From contig NZ_UEYQ01000001.1 in assembly GCF_900492205.1 (NCBI RefSeq), positions 372,001-436,000 on the forward strand: a stretch of DNA of 64,000 bases, given 5' to 3'. The position numbers were made by a program, and so were the translations under genes. The stretch comes from Ciceribacter sp. T2.26MG-112.2. GTDB lineage: Bacteria; Pseudomonadota; Alphaproteobacteria; Rhizobiales; Rhizobiaceae. This document shows, piece after piece, positions 1 to 8,290 of the stretch. Numbering within the stretch: the first letter of the stretch is position 1; every line of letters begins with the position of its first letter. Under the pieces are notes generated by a model that saw only the letters and a program-made list of their open reading frames with translations, was not told the origin of the DNA and searched no databases.

Positions 1-4
1 TTCC

Positions 5-1084
5 TCAAAGCGCGACTGTCGCCGCGCCCTCCATTGGCAATCCGCCGATATGTCCCTCTCCCAGGGCACCACTTGAGCCGCAGCTGCGGCGAACCACCAG
101 ATGCGCCGGGCTGATAACGGCCTCGGGCTCCACCTTTCCGGCATTGATCTGTTTCAGCAGCAGTTGCGCGGCCCGGCGACCCATGCCCTGCGGGTCGATC
201 GATACCGTCGTCAGGGCCGGCACCGCCGTCTTTGCCTCGATGACGTCGTCGAAGCCGACAACGGCGAAATCCGCGCCCGGATCGAGCCTGACCTTGCGCA
301 GGCCGTCGCAGACGCCGAAGGCGACCGCGTCGTTGAAGCACAGCGCCGCGGTGGGGCGATTGGCGAGAGCCAGACAGCGCTCGATCGCCACCATGCCGCC
401 GACGCGCGAAGGAGCGGAGGCCATGACCAGATCGTCGCCGCAATCAAGACCGGCCGCACGCAGCGCCTCGCGATAGCCGCCAAGGCGCTCGGCAAAGACG
501 GTCGTATCCGGAAAGCCGCCCAGGAAAGCGATGCGCCGATGGCCCAGCGAAACCAGATGCTCGACCGCCGCCTTGGCGCCCGCGGCATTGTCCGACAACA
601 GCGAGGAGACCCGCGCGCCCGGCACGTTGCGCACCACGGCGACCACCGGAATGCCGGCCGCAGCCAGAGGTTTGAGGTCCGCTGCGGCGGTGCCGCGTGC
701 CGGAGAGATGATCAGGCCGGATATGCCGTGCTCGCGCATGGAATTGACGACCTCGCGCTGGCGATCGGGATTTTCCGCCGAATTGGCGAGGAACTGGACA
801 AAGCCGGCCGACTGGACCGTCATGTCGATTCCGACGGCGAGCTCGGCGAAGAAGCTGTTGGTCAAGTCGTTGACGACCACGCCGATGATCTTCGACTTGG
901 CGTTCGACTGGCGCAGATTGGCCGCGCCGCGATTATAGACATAGCCGAGCTCGCGGATCGCCGCGTTGACCCTGGCGCGCGTTCCCTCGTTGACCAGCGG
1001 GCTGCCCTGCAGGACGAGAGACACGGTTGACTTCGACACGCCGGCGGCGCGTGCGATGTCGATGACCGTCACCCTTTCTCCCAT
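5..1084 (-). CDS. LacI-family transcriptional regulator
   Basis: A 359-residue repressor of the usual LacI length. Residues 5-50 form the helix-turn-helix (VIDIARAAGVSKSTVSLVL) and hinge; the rest is a periplasmic-binding-protein-like sugar sensor ending in the typical TTVSIDPQGMGRRAAQLLL segment. The start at 1084 is preceded by a GGAGGAT ribosome binding site. The gene diverges from the DUF993 enzyme at 1375, and both upstream regions carry the same 18-bp operator, so autoregulation plus control of that gene is inferred. The effector is probably a sugar or sugar derivative; nothing here names it. Confidence 0.93.
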   Translation of the reverse strand: MGERVTVIDIARAAGVSKSTVSLVLQGSPLVNEGTRARVNAAIRELGYVYNRGAANLRQSNAKSKIIGVVVNDLTNSFFAELAVGIDMTVQSAGFVQFLANSAENPDRQREVVNSMREHGISGLIISPARGTAAADLKPLAAAGIPVVAVVRNVPGARVSSLLSDNAAGAKAAVEHLVSLGHRRIAFLGGFPDTTVFAERLGGYREALRAAGLDCGDDLVMASAPSRVGGMVAIERCLALANRPTAALCFNDAVAFGVCDGLRKVRLDPGADFAVVGFDDVIEAKTAVPALTTVSIDPQGMGRRAAQLLLKQINAGKVEPEAVISPAHLVVRRSCGSSGALGEGHIGGLPMEGAATVAL

Positions 1085-1119
1085 CTGCGGATCCTCCCGA
1101 ATCTCAATCTGGATTGGAC

Positions 1120-1148
1120 TCTTATTTGGAACGATCCAAATCTGTCAA
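1120..1148 (-). promoter_or_regulatory. lacI-type gene promoter with embedded operator
   Basis: Reading leftward, a perfect -35 TTGACA (1148-1143) is followed after 17 bp by ATAAGA (1125-1120). The spacer contains the operator ATTTGGAACGATCCAAAT (1124-1141): 7-bp perfect arms around ACGA with the central CG typical of LacI-family sites. A near-identical site lies at 1325-1342. Autorepression by the adjacent regulator is inferred. Confidence 0.7.
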
Positions 1149-1319
1149 GCCAGAAAGGCGTTTTTCCTTTAATCGTGATCAATGGCTTCCCGAAGAAGGC
1201 GAAACTCGACCGCTTCAGAATTGTTTATACGACATTATTCGCAATTCCTCGCCAGCGTTGTGCCTGCTCTGAGGGATCAGACGGCACTCAAAGGAGCCAA
1301 ATGATCCAGTCGTCAAGAC

Positions 1320-1348
1320 TTGTCATTTGGAACGATCTAAATTATTGA
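1320..1348 (+). promoter_or_regulatory. DUF993 gene promoter with embedded LacI-type operator
   Basis: TTGTCA (1320-1325), a 17-bp spacer and TATTGA (1343-1348) form a plausible sigma-70 promoter about 30 bp before the start codon. The operator ATTTGGAACGATCTAAAT (1325-1342) fills the spacer exactly and differs from the site at 1124-1141 by one base. The two operator centres are 201 bp apart, close to an integral number of helical turns, so looping is possible. Confidence 0.7.
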
Positions 1349-1374
1349 GCGATCGAACCATGGAGGAGGAAGCC

Positions 1375-2541
1375 ATGATGCAGACCATTACCCTGCCGAA
1401 GTCGGACGGCACGATCGGGGACTATCGCCTGGTTGGAAGGCCGACTGCACGGCCCGCCGCACCGCCGCGCTTCAACCGCATTGCCTATGCTGCCGCGCAC
1501 GTCGTCTCGGACCCGTTTCGCGACAGCGATCCCTGGGGCGCACCGGCGATCGACTGGGATCGGACCATGGCCTTCCGCCATCATCTCTGGAGCCTCGGCT
1601 TCAAGATCGCGGAGGCGATGGATACCGCGCAGCGCGGCCTGGGACTGGACTGGGCGGGAGCACAGGAACTCATCCGCCGCTCGCTGGCCGAGGCGCGCCA
1701 CGTTCCCGGAGCCGACCTTGCCTGCGGCGCCGGCACCGACCATCTCGCTCCATCCGACGCGCGTTCACTCGACGACGTAATCCGCGCTTACGAGACCCAG
1801 ATGGGTTACGTCGAGGCGAATGGTGGCCGAGCCATCATGATGGCCAGCCGGGCTTTGGCGCGCGTGGCGAAATCTCCGGACGACTACCGCGTCGTCTATC
1901 GCCGCATCCTCGGCCAAGCGAAGGACAAGGTCATCCTGCACTGGCTGGGCAGCATGTTCGACCCGCAGCTTGCCGGCTACTGGGGCAGCGACCGCTTCGA
2001 CGAGGCGCTTGATACCGTGATCTCGATCATCGACGAGAACCGCGACAAGGTCGAAGGCATCAAGATCTCGTTGCTCGACAATGCCAAAGAGATCGCGCTG
2101 CGAAAACGGCTGCCCGAAGGGGTGCTGTGCTACACCGGCGACGATTTCAACTATGCCGACCTGATCGAGGACGGCCCGGACGGCTACAGCCACGCCCTGC
2201 TCGGCATCTTCGACGCGGTGGCTCCACAAGCCTCGCATGCGCTCGCAGCGCTGGCCAAGGGCGATCGCGCGGAGTTCCGCAAGGTTCTGGCACCGACAGT
2301 GCCGCTGTCGCGCAAGATCTTCGAGGCGCCGACTCAGTATTACAAGGCAGGCGTCGTCTTCCTCGCCTGGCTGAACGGCCACCAGGACCACTTCACCATG
2401 CCGGCCGGCATGCAGTCGGCGCGCGGCATCCTGCACTATTGCGACGTCTTCCGCCTCGCCGACCAGGCCGATGTGCTGGACCAGCCGGAACTGGCGCTGC
2501 TGCGCATGGAGAACTTCGTCGCCGTTAATGGCGGGCGTTGA
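1375..2541 (+). CDS. DUF993 / dihydrodipicolinate synthase-like protein
   Basis: About 388 residues, starting at ATG 1375 behind a strong GGAGGAGG site; an in-frame TTG at 1327 lies inside the operator and is not a credible start. The protein resembles the DUF993 branch of the DapA-like TIM-barrel superfamily (segments such as VEGIKISLLDNAKEIALRKRL and LCYTGDDFNYADLIEDG, where K in the first is a candidate Schiff-base lysine). Members are probably class I aldolases or lyases acting on a sugar-derived keto acid; the substrate is unknown. Control by the divergent LacI-type repressor suggests a carbohydrate pathway whose other genes lie elsewhere. Confidence 0.8.
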   Translation: MMQTITLPKSDGTIGDYRLVGRPTARPAAPPRFNRIAYAAAHVVSDPFRDSDPWGAPAIDWDRTMAFRHHLWSLGFKIAEAMDTAQRGLGLDWAGAQELIRRSLAEARHVPGADLACGAGTDHLAPSDARSLDDVIRAYETQMGYVEANGGRAIMMASRALARVAKSPDDYRVVYRRILGQAKDKVILHWLGSMFDPQLAGYWGSDRFDEALDTVISIIDENRDKVEGIKISLLDNAKEIALRKRLPEGVLCYTGDDFNYADLIEDGPDGYSHALLGIFDAVAPQASHALAALAKGDRAEFRKVLAPTVPLSRKIFEAPTQYYKAGVVFLAWLNGHQDHFTMPAGMQSARGILHYCDVFRLADQADVLDQPELALLRMENFVAVNGGR

Positions 2542-2560
2542 CCGACCACACCCTCGGATC

Positions 2561-2590
2561 TGAACCGATTGAAGCCGTTTGCCGTAACGG
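2561..2590 (+). promoter_or_regulatory. Candidate ECF (RpoE/ChrR-type) promoter for the SDR gene
   Basis: TGAACC (2561-2566), an 18-bp spacer and TAACGG (2585-2590) lie about 30 bp before the SDR start. The form matches the two promoter-like elements between the FAD gene and the ECF sigma gene (same 18-bp spacer, -10 beginning TAA). Group 11 ECF sigma factors are known to use TGATCC-type -35 and TAA-type -10 elements. Confidence 0.55.
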
Positions 2591-2619
2591 AGGATAGGTA
2601 AACGGCACGAGAGGTTCTC

Positions 2620-3420
2620 ATGGATACGATCAGCACGACGCCGCGGGCAAGCGCGAGCCAAGCCGCATCACGCCGCATTGCCTGGATTACCGGCGCGAGT
2701 TCCGGCATCGGCCGAGCTCTGGCGCTGCGTCTTGCCCGCGACGGCTGGACAGTCGCGGTCAGCGCCCGCAGCACCGACGAGCTTGCTTCGCTGGCCGCCG
2801 AAAGCAATGGACGGATGGTCGCCTTCCCGCTCGACGTGACGGATAAGGCGGCGGTCGATGAAACCGTGCAAGCCATCGAGGATCGGCTCGGATCCATCGA
2901 TCTCGCGGTCCTTGCCGCCGGCACCTATTTCCGCGATTATGCCGCAGATTTCGACAGCACTCGCTTTCGCACGATGGTCGAGCTGAACCTGATCGGCACG
3001 GCGCAGTGCCTGGAAAGAATCATGCCGGCGATGATTGCCCGGAGGAGCGGCCAGATCGCGGTCGTGGCCTCGGTTTCCGGTTATGTCGGCCTCCCGGGCG
3101 CGGCGAGCTATGGCGCAACCAAGGCGGCACTCAACGTCATGTGTGAGGCGCTCTATCCGGAACTCCTGACGCATGGCGTGAAGCTGTCGGTCGTCAACCC
3201 CGGTTTCGTCGACACGCCGCTGACCCGCAAGAACGACTTTCCCATGCCTTTCCTCATTTCAGCCGAGGAGGCCGCCGACACGATCGCTGCCGGTCTAGTC
3301 GCCGGCAGATACGAAATCGTCTTTCCGTGGAAGATGGCTGTCGCCATGAAACTGCTGCACGCGCTTCCGGCGCGCCTGCGTTTCGCATTGACGCGCCGGA
3401 TGTTGGGGCCGCAGACCTGA
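2620..3420 (+). CDS. SDR-family NAD(P)-dependent oxidoreductase
   Basis: A 266-residue classical short-chain dehydrogenase. It shows the Rossmann motif TGASSGIG near residue 25, a catalytic serine in VASVSGYVG, and YGATK (Tyr and Lys). The substrate is unknown. It converges on the cyclopropane synthase gene with only 4 bp between stops, and SDRs of this sort recur beside the FAD/DUF1365/CFA cluster, so a role in remodelling or repairing fatty acyl chains under oxidative stress is inferred. A candidate ECF promoter precedes it. Confidence 0.88.
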   Translation: MDTISTTPRASASQAASRRIAWITGASSGIGRALALRLARDGWTVAVSARSTDELASLAAESNGRMVAFPLDVTDKAAVDETVQAIEDRLGSIDLAVLAAGTYFRDYAADFDSTRFRTMVELNLIGTAQCLERIMPAMIARRSGQIAVVASVSGYVGLPGAASYGATKAALNVMCEALYPELLTHGVKLSVVNPGFVDTPLTRKNDFPMPFLISAEEAADTIAAGLVAGRYEIVFPWKMAVAMKLLHALPARLRFALTRRMLGPQT

Positions 3421-3424
3421 CCGT

Positions 3425-4642
3425 TCAGAACGGCTTGTCGAGGCGAAACTGCACGACATCGATGCGGCCGACGCGGAAGCCGACCGCGCAATAGTGCAGA
3501 TAGAAACGCCATAGCCTGTAGAACCGCCGGTCGAAGCCGAGTGTCTCGATCTTCGGCCAGTTGGCGACGAAGGCGTGGTCCCAGGCCAGCAGCGTCCGAT
3601 CATAATCCGCCCCAAAGGCCAGCATGTGGCCGACCTCCAGCCCGGCCCGCCGCGCGCCGGCGTTGAAAGCCTCGACCGAGGGCAGCATGCCGCCGGGGAA
3701 GATATAGGTCTGGATGAAGTCGGCATTGCGCCGATAGCTGTGAAAGCGGTCGTCGTGGATGGTGATCGACTGCACCATCGCACTCCCACCCGGCTTGAGG
3801 CGGTCACGCACCGCTTCGAAATAGACAGGCCAGTTCTCCTCGCCGACCGCTTCGAACATCTCGATCGAAACGATCTTGTCGAATTCACCCCGGCAATGAC
3901 GATAGTCCTCCAGGCGAATGTCGGCGCGATCGGAAAGGCCGGCGCGCTCCAGCCGGTCGCGGGCGAACTTTGCCTGCTCGACAGAAAGCGTCAGGCCCGT
4001 CACGCGGCAACCGGTGGAACGGATGGCGTATTCGGCAAACCCGCCCCAACCGCAACCGATCTCCAGCACATGATCGTCCGGACCAATCCCGAGTTCCCTG
4101 ACAATGCGCGCATACTTGGCCTCCTGGGCGTCGGCCAGGCTCTGCGCCGGGCGATCGTAGAGCGCGGACGAATAGGTCATCGTTCGATCGAGCCACAGCG
4201 CGTAGAACGCATTGCCGAGGTCATAGTGGAACGAAATGTTTCGCCGGCTACCCTTTACCGAATTGCGCCGCAACCGGTGCCGCAGTCGGGCGATCCCGCC
4301 GATCAGCGAAGAGGGCGCCATCAGCCGAGAAAAAGCGTCTTCATTGACGACCGCGAGTTCAAGCGCCGCCCCAATATCCGGACTGTCGACATCGCCTTCG
4401 ATGACAGCCTTGGCAAAACCGAGCGTACCCCCGGTGAGGATGCGCATCAGGGCGTGCGGGCGGCGCACGTTCAGCACGGCCTTCGGACCAGGGGCTTGGC
4501 CCATCGCCACATGCTCGACGCCACCGTCGAACTGCAGGACAAGGCGCCCTTTTTCGATCCGGTCCGCGAAACGGCACAGTATTTTCTGCCAGAACGGACG
4601 GACGGCGGTGAATGTCGAACTTTCCTGCTCGGCGTGGCTCAT
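3425..4642 (-). CDS. cfa: Cyclopropane-fatty-acyl-phospholipid synthase family protein
   Basis: A 405-residue SAM-dependent methyltransferase of the CFA family. Residues 135-152 contain FHYDLGNAFYALWLD, which precedes the lipid-binding region, and 192-201 hold the SAM loop VLEIGCGWGG. It would methylenate or methylate unsaturated acyl chains in membrane phospholipid. The start ATG at 4642 overlaps the DUF1365 stop (ATGA), indicating translational coupling; longer in-frame extension runs into DUF1365 and was rejected. It is the last gene of the FAD-DUF1365-cfa unit controlled, by inference, by the neighbouring ECF sigma factor. Confidence 0.9.
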   Translation of the reverse strand: MSHAEQESSTFTAVRPFWQKILCRFADRIEKGRLVLQFDGGVEHVAMGQAPGPKAVLNVRRPHALMRILTGGTLGFAKAVIEGDVDSPDIGAALELAVVNEDAFSRLMAPSSLIGGIARLRHRLRRNSVKGSRRNISFHYDLGNAFYALWLDRTMTYSSALYDRPAQSLADAQEAKYARIVRELGIGPDDHVLEIGCGWGGFAEYAIRSTGCRVTGLTLSVEQAKFARDRLERAGLSDRADIRLEDYRHCRGEFDKIVSIEMFEAVGEENWPVYFEAVRDRLKPGGSAMVQSITIHDDRFHSYRRNADFIQTYIFPGGMLPSVEAFNAGARRAGLEVGHMLAFGADYDRTLLAWDHAFVANWPKIETLGFDRRFYRLWRFYLHYCAVGFRVGRIDVVQFRLDKPF

Positions 4643-5430
4643 GGCTTTTCCATTCCATTGTTCAACACAATCGTACTGGCTATCGGCTCGGATGCGGCCA
4701 CGTGGCGATGGACCGGTATGCGCTTCAGCCAGAGACGCAGGGCTTCCCAGTGGATGCCTGCCAGGACCTTCAGCGTCATCAGGGGATAGGACAGCAACAT
4801 GGCCGCAAGCGCCCGATCCGAAAGGGCGCGCCGCTTTCCGGCAAAGGAGGCAAAGAGCAGTGGACCCTCGCCATCGGTCTCGCTGATGTTGACCGAGACC
4901 TGCGGGCCTGGCGGCTGGATGCGGAAATGATAGGTGCAATCCATCGGCATGAACGGCGAGACATACATTTCCTTGGCGCAGGCATGCTTCACGGCGCCGG
5001 GATCGCCATCCACCGGGATGACGTAGGTGTGCCGCTCCTTGAAGGTGTTACACACCTCGTAGAGGATGGCCGCCGGCGAACCATCCGCCCTGTTGCAGAA
5101 GTAGACGGTCAGCGGATTGAAGACGAAACCCAGGATGCGCGGATAGCACAGCATGAGGATCTTCATGTCCGGTTGATACACGCCGGCGCTCTTCAGATGG
5201 CTCTCGGCCCAGGCCTTCAGCCCTCCGACGGTTCCGTCGCCATGATCCGTGTCGCGCAACGAAAACACGGCCCGGCGATTGTTCCCGAACAGGGAGAGGT
5301 TCCGGTCGAGATCCGGCAATTCGTCGAGATCGATCAGCAGGGAGAACACGCTGTAGCGCAGCGTGTGCTTCCTCGGTCGGTGCCGCACATGCAGCACATG
5401 TCCCGTATAGATTGCGGAGAGATAGCTCAT
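4639..5430 (-). CDS. DUF1365 domain-containing protein
   Basis: 263 residues with the family opening SAIYTGHVLHVRHRP and the conserved segments PRILGFVFNPLTVYF and KEMYVSPFMPMD. The biochemical function is not established. The family is nearly always found between an FAD-dependent amine-oxidase-like protein and a CFA synthase, exactly as here, so it probably acts on unusual membrane fatty acids. Start and stop overlap both neighbours by 4 bp (ATGA), marking one operon. Confidence 0.9.
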   Translation of the reverse strand: MSYLSAIYTGHVLHVRHRPRKHTLRYSVFSLLIDLDELPDLDRNLSLFGNNRRAVFSLRDTDHGDGTVGGLKAWAESHLKSAGVYQPDMKILMLCYPRILGFVFNPLTVYFCNRADGSPAAILYEVCNTFKERHTYVIPVDGDPGAVKHACAKEMYVSPFMPMDCTYHFRIQPPGPQVSVNISETDGEGPLLFASFAGKRRALSDRALAAMLLSYPLMTLKVLAGIHWEALRLWLKRIPVHRHVAASEPIASTIVLNNGMEKP

Positions 5431-6785
5431 TCGGCTGCCTCAAGCTGACGGACATGGTCGATGCGGGCGGATTCGTTTTCGACCGTCCAGGGGCGCTTCA
5501 CGCCGCCGAGCGCCTCCGCCACGGCGAGGCCGGCCTGAAGCCCGTCCTCGTGGAATCCGCTGCCGAAATAGGCACCGCAAAACCAGGTGTGCCTGTTGCC
5601 TTGAATCTGCCAGAGACGACGCTGGGCCGCAATGGCCTTCAGGTCGAAGAGCGGATGCGCATAGTCGATCACCTTGATCACATGCCGGGGATCGATGGTA
5701 CGGCTGGGATTGAGGGTGACGAACAAAGGCCGGGCCGGATCGAGAGACTGAAGCCGGTTCATCCAATAGGTGACGCACAAGGCCTTGCCGTCCTCGTCGC
5801 CACGATCGGCGATGTAGTTCCAGCTCGACCAGACCTGCCGGCGCTTCGGCATCAGGGCCGGATCGGAATGCAGCACGGCGACGTTGGGAGTGTACTGGAA
5901 AGCACCAAGCGTCTCGCGCTCGGCCTTATCGGCGTCGCCCAGAATGGCCAAAGCCTGGTCGGCATGTGTTGCGATCACCACGTCGTCGAAACGCTCGACA
6001 TGGCCCTCCCCATCGGTCAGTTCGACACCAAGTGCGTCACGGTGAACCTGCCGCACGGATCGGCCGAGGCGGAGTTCGCCGGAGAAATCGGCGAGCAGAC
6101 GCTTCACATATTCGCGGCTGCCGCCGGCCACCGTTCGCCAGCGCGGTCGATCATCGAGCGACAGCAGGCCGTGATTGGCAAAGAAGCGGATGAAGGCATG
6201 CAGCGGATAGAGCCGCATTTCGCCGGCCGTCGTCGACCAGATCGCCGCGCCCATCGGCAACAGATGATCCTCGATAAAGGAGGCGCCATAACGGCTCGAC
6301 GCCAGGTAGTCGCCAAGGCTGACATCGGCCAGGTCGGGACGCTGGAGCAGCCCCGGAGCCTCCTTGTAGAAGCGCAGCACATCCGAGACCATCGACCAGA
6401 AGCGCGGGCGCAGAAGATTGGTCTTCTGGCCGATCAGCCCCTTGAGGCCGGACCCGGAATATTCGAAGGCGCCGCCGTCGAGCGAGGCGGAAAACGACAT
6501 GTCGGAGGCAAGCGTCGGGACTTTCAGATGATCGAAAAGCGCGACCAGATTGGGATAGTTGCGATCATTGTAAACGATGAATCCGGTATCGACGGGCAAG
6601 TCGCCTGCCGCTGAAGGTGCCATCACCGTGTTCGAGTGGCCACCCGGACGGCGCTCTGAATCATAGAGTACGACATCGGCATTTCGGCCAAGCAGCCAGG
6701 CAGCGGAAAGTCCGGAGATTCCCGTCCCGACCACCGCGATCCTGCGCCTGCCCGAAAATGTCACCTTGCCGAAGCCCGTATCCAT
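5427..6785 (-). CDS. FAD-dependent oxidoreductase (NAD(P)-binding, amine-oxidase-like)
   Basis: 452 residues beginning at ATG 6785, chosen because an upstream ATG at 6827 would lie above the candidate -10 element and because a purine-rich AAGAGGAAG site precedes 6785. A dinucleotide-binding motif VGTGISGLSAAWLL and the follow-up ERRPGGHSNTV lie near residues 16-45, typical of the MAO/phytoene-desaturase-like group. It is the first gene of the unit with DUF1365 and cfa. Related clusters are induced by singlet oxygen through RpoE-ChrR in Rhodobacter; action on unsaturated acyl chains is inferred. Confidence 0.88.
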   Translation of the reverse strand: MDTGFGKVTFSGRRRIAVVGTGISGLSAAWLLGRNADVVLYDSERRPGGHSNTVMAPSAAGDLPVDTGFIVYNDRNYPNLVALFDHLKVPTLASDMSFSASLDGGAFEYSGSGLKGLIGQKTNLLRPRFWSMVSDVLRFYKEAPGLLQRPDLADVSLGDYLASSRYGASFIEDHLLPMGAAIWSTTAGEMRLYPLHAFIRFFANHGLLSLDDRPRWRTVAGGSREYVKRLLADFSGELRLGRSVRQVHRDALGVELTDGEGHVERFDDVVIATHADQALAILGDADKAERETLGAFQYTPNVAVLHSDPALMPKRRQVWSSWNYIADRGDEDGKALCVTYWMNRLQSLDPARPLFVTLNPSRTIDPRHVIKVIDYAHPLFDLKAIAAQRRLWQIQGNRHTWFCGAYFGSGFHEDGLQAGLAVAEALGGVKRPWTVENESARIDHVRQLEAAE

Positions 6786-6816
6786 CGTGTCTTCCTCTTT
6801 CTTGTCTCGTCGGGTC

Positions 6817-6846
6817 CCATTACGCACCGGGCCGACGACCGGATCG
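6817..6846 (-). promoter_or_regulatory. Candidate ECF promoter for the FAD-DUF1365-cfa operon
   Basis: Reading leftward, CGATCC (6846-6841), an 18-bp spacer and TAATGG (6822-6817). It lies 31 bp upstream of the chosen FAD gene start and diverges from the similar element at 6873-6902. Confidence 0.6.
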
Positions 6847-6872
6847 ATGGCGGGTAAAAAATCGGGGGATGG

Positions 6873-6902
6873 TGATCCGGGTCGAAGGGCTGCCCGTAAT
6901 CG
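6873..6902 (+). promoter_or_regulatory. Candidate autoregulatory ECF promoter for the sigma factor gene
   Basis: TGATCC (6873-6878), an 18-bp spacer and TAATCG (6897-6902). The -35 matches the TGATCC element known for Rhodobacter RpoE promoters. Its position implies that translation of the sigma gene begins at 6953 or later rather than at ATG 6908. Confidence 0.65.
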
Positions 6903-6952
6903 ACGTCATGACAACAGCATTTTTCATATCGGCGGACGCGGGTCGCAATGCT

Positions 6953-7585
6953 ATGAGAGGAATAGCGGGGCAGATCAAAGCCGCGCACCTCAGCCATGGG
7001 AAAAGATCCGCATTGACGCGCGTAACCGACGACGAAACATCACAGCAGACACTTACGCAAATGCTGGCAGCTGTCGGGCAGAGCAAGGACATAGAGGCTT
7101 TCGAGGCACTGTTCCGCCATTATGGGCCGCGGGTGCGTGCCTATATGGCCAAGCTCGCCCGCGACAACCAGGCCGCGGAAGAACTGATGCAGGAAACAAT
7201 GTTGGCCGTGTGGAACAAGGCGCATCAATTCGACCCGGCCCGTGGCAGCGTGTCGAGCTGGATCTTCACGATCGCCAGAAACCTCAGGACCGACGCCTAT
7301 CGCAAGGAGAAGCGGCCGACCTTCGACCCGACTGACCCGGCCTTCGTTCCCGACGACGTGCCCCCCGCCGATGTCGAATTTGAAGGTCGGCAGCAAGCCG
7401 ACCGGCTTCACCGCGCCATGGAGATGCTGCCGAGCGAGCAGCTTGAATTGCTCAAACTCGCTTTTTTCAACGAGGCCTCGCACAGCACGATCGCAGCCAA
7501 GCTCGGCCTTCCCATGGGAACGGTCAAATCGCGCATCCGTCTCGCCTTCGCCAAACTCCGCGCCGCGCTGGAGGATCACACATGA
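6953..7585 (+). CDS. rpoE: ECF RNA polymerase sigma factor, RpoE/ChrR-regulated type
   Basis: About 210 residues from ATG 6953 (or 190 from TTG 7013, which has a GGGAAAAG site; ATG 6908 sits at the predicted transcription start). Region 2 is visible in FEALFRHYGPRVRAYMAKL and AAEELMQETMLAVWNKA, followed by the promoter-melting helix GSVSSWIFTIARNLRTD. Region 4 ends in LGLPMGTVKSRIRLAFAKLR. Its stop overlaps the ChrR start (ATGA). By family precedent (group 11 ECF) it directs the response to singlet oxygen and organic peroxides; the flanking lipid-modification genes are its likely targets. Confidence 0.9.
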   Translation: MRGIAGQIKAAHLSHGKRSALTRVTDDETSQQTLTQMLAAVGQSKDIEAFEALFRHYGPRVRAYMAKLARDNQAAEELMQETMLAVWNKAHQFDPARGSVSSWIFTIARNLRTDAYRKEKRPTFDPTDPAFVPDDVPPADVEFEGRQQADRLHRAMEMLPSEQLELLKLAFFNEASHSTIAAKLGLPMGTVKSRIRLAFAKLRAALEDHT

Positions 7586-8262
7586 GCATTCAGCACCATA
7601 TCAGCGACGAACTCCTCCTGGGTTATGCGTCAGGCACGCTCGCCGAAGGCTGGAGCATCGCCGTTGCCACCCATCTTGCGCTTTGCCCGTCCTGCCGTCG
7701 CCGGCTCGACTTCATGGAACATGCCGGCGGCGAAATGCTGGAGATGGCGTGCACCGATGTCGCAGACGACACGAGCTGGGCGGCGATGAAGGCACGGCTT
7801 GGCGAAGACAAGGCGTCGACCGCAACCGCGACGGCCGCGGCGCGGACACCGGCAAAGTCGGCGACGGCCGCGGGAGACGTGGTCATCCCGGAACCGCTTC
7901 GCTCCTATCTCGGCGGCGATCTCGCCGACCTGAAATGGAAAGCGCTGGGGCGGGGCGCCTATCATATCCGCATCCCGACAGGCGACCGCGAGACCAGCGT
8001 GCGACTCCTCAGGATTCCCGCCGGCAAGCCCGTGCCCGAACATTCGCATGGCGGGCGGGAACTGACGCTGGTGTTGAAGGGCAGTTTTCAGGATGGCGAT
8101 GCGCTGTTTAAGCGCGGCGACCTGGAGGAAGCGGACGAAAGCCTGCAGCATCAGCCGGTGGCGACACCGGACGAGGATTGCATCTGCCTGGCCGTCACCG
8201 ACGCGCCGCTTAAATTCCGCAGTTACCTGATGCGGCTGGTGCAGCCTGTGCTCGGCATCTGA
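7582..8262 (+). CDS. chrR: ChrR-family zinc anti-sigma factor with cupin domain
   Basis: 226 residues in two parts. The N-terminal anti-sigma domain shows His6 and His31-x3-Cys35-x2-Cys38 (HLALCPSC), the zinc site of the ZAS family. An alanine/threonine-rich linker (about 78-98) leads to a cupin with HxH-x3-E (His154, His156, Glu160) and His190, the second metal site of ChrR proteins. It should hold the ECF factor inactive in the cytoplasm until singlet oxygen or peroxide triggers its destruction. Coupled translation with rpoE through a 4-bp overlap supports stoichiometric production. Confidence 0.93.
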   Translation: MSIQHHISDELLLGYASGTLAEGWSIAVATHLALCPSCRRRLDFMEHAGGEMLEMACTDVADDTSWAAMKARLGEDKASTATATAAARTPAKSATAAGDVVIPEPLRSYLGGDLADLKWKALGRGAYHIRIPTGDRETSVRLLRIPAGKPVPEHSHGGRELTLVLKGSFQDGDALFKRGDLEEADESLQHQPVATPDEDCICLAVTDAPLKFRSYLMRLVQPVLGI

Positions 8263-8290
8263 GCCCAGCGCACTTCCGAACGCAACGACC

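Noticed and set aside
1327..1374. TTG-initiated N-terminal extension of the DUF993 protein
   Set aside because: The extension begins inside the operator and promoter, upstream of the likely transcription start; ATG 1375 has a strong ribosome binding site.
3421..3433. CCGTTcagAACGG between the convergent SDR and cfa genes as a terminator
   Set aside because: Only a 5-bp stem with a 3-nt loop, extending into the cfa coding end and lacking a T-run; too weak to annotate.
6786..6827. Upstream ATG for the FAD-dependent oxidoreductase
   Set aside because: It would lie above the candidate ECF -10 element, and the conserved protein begins after ATG 6785.
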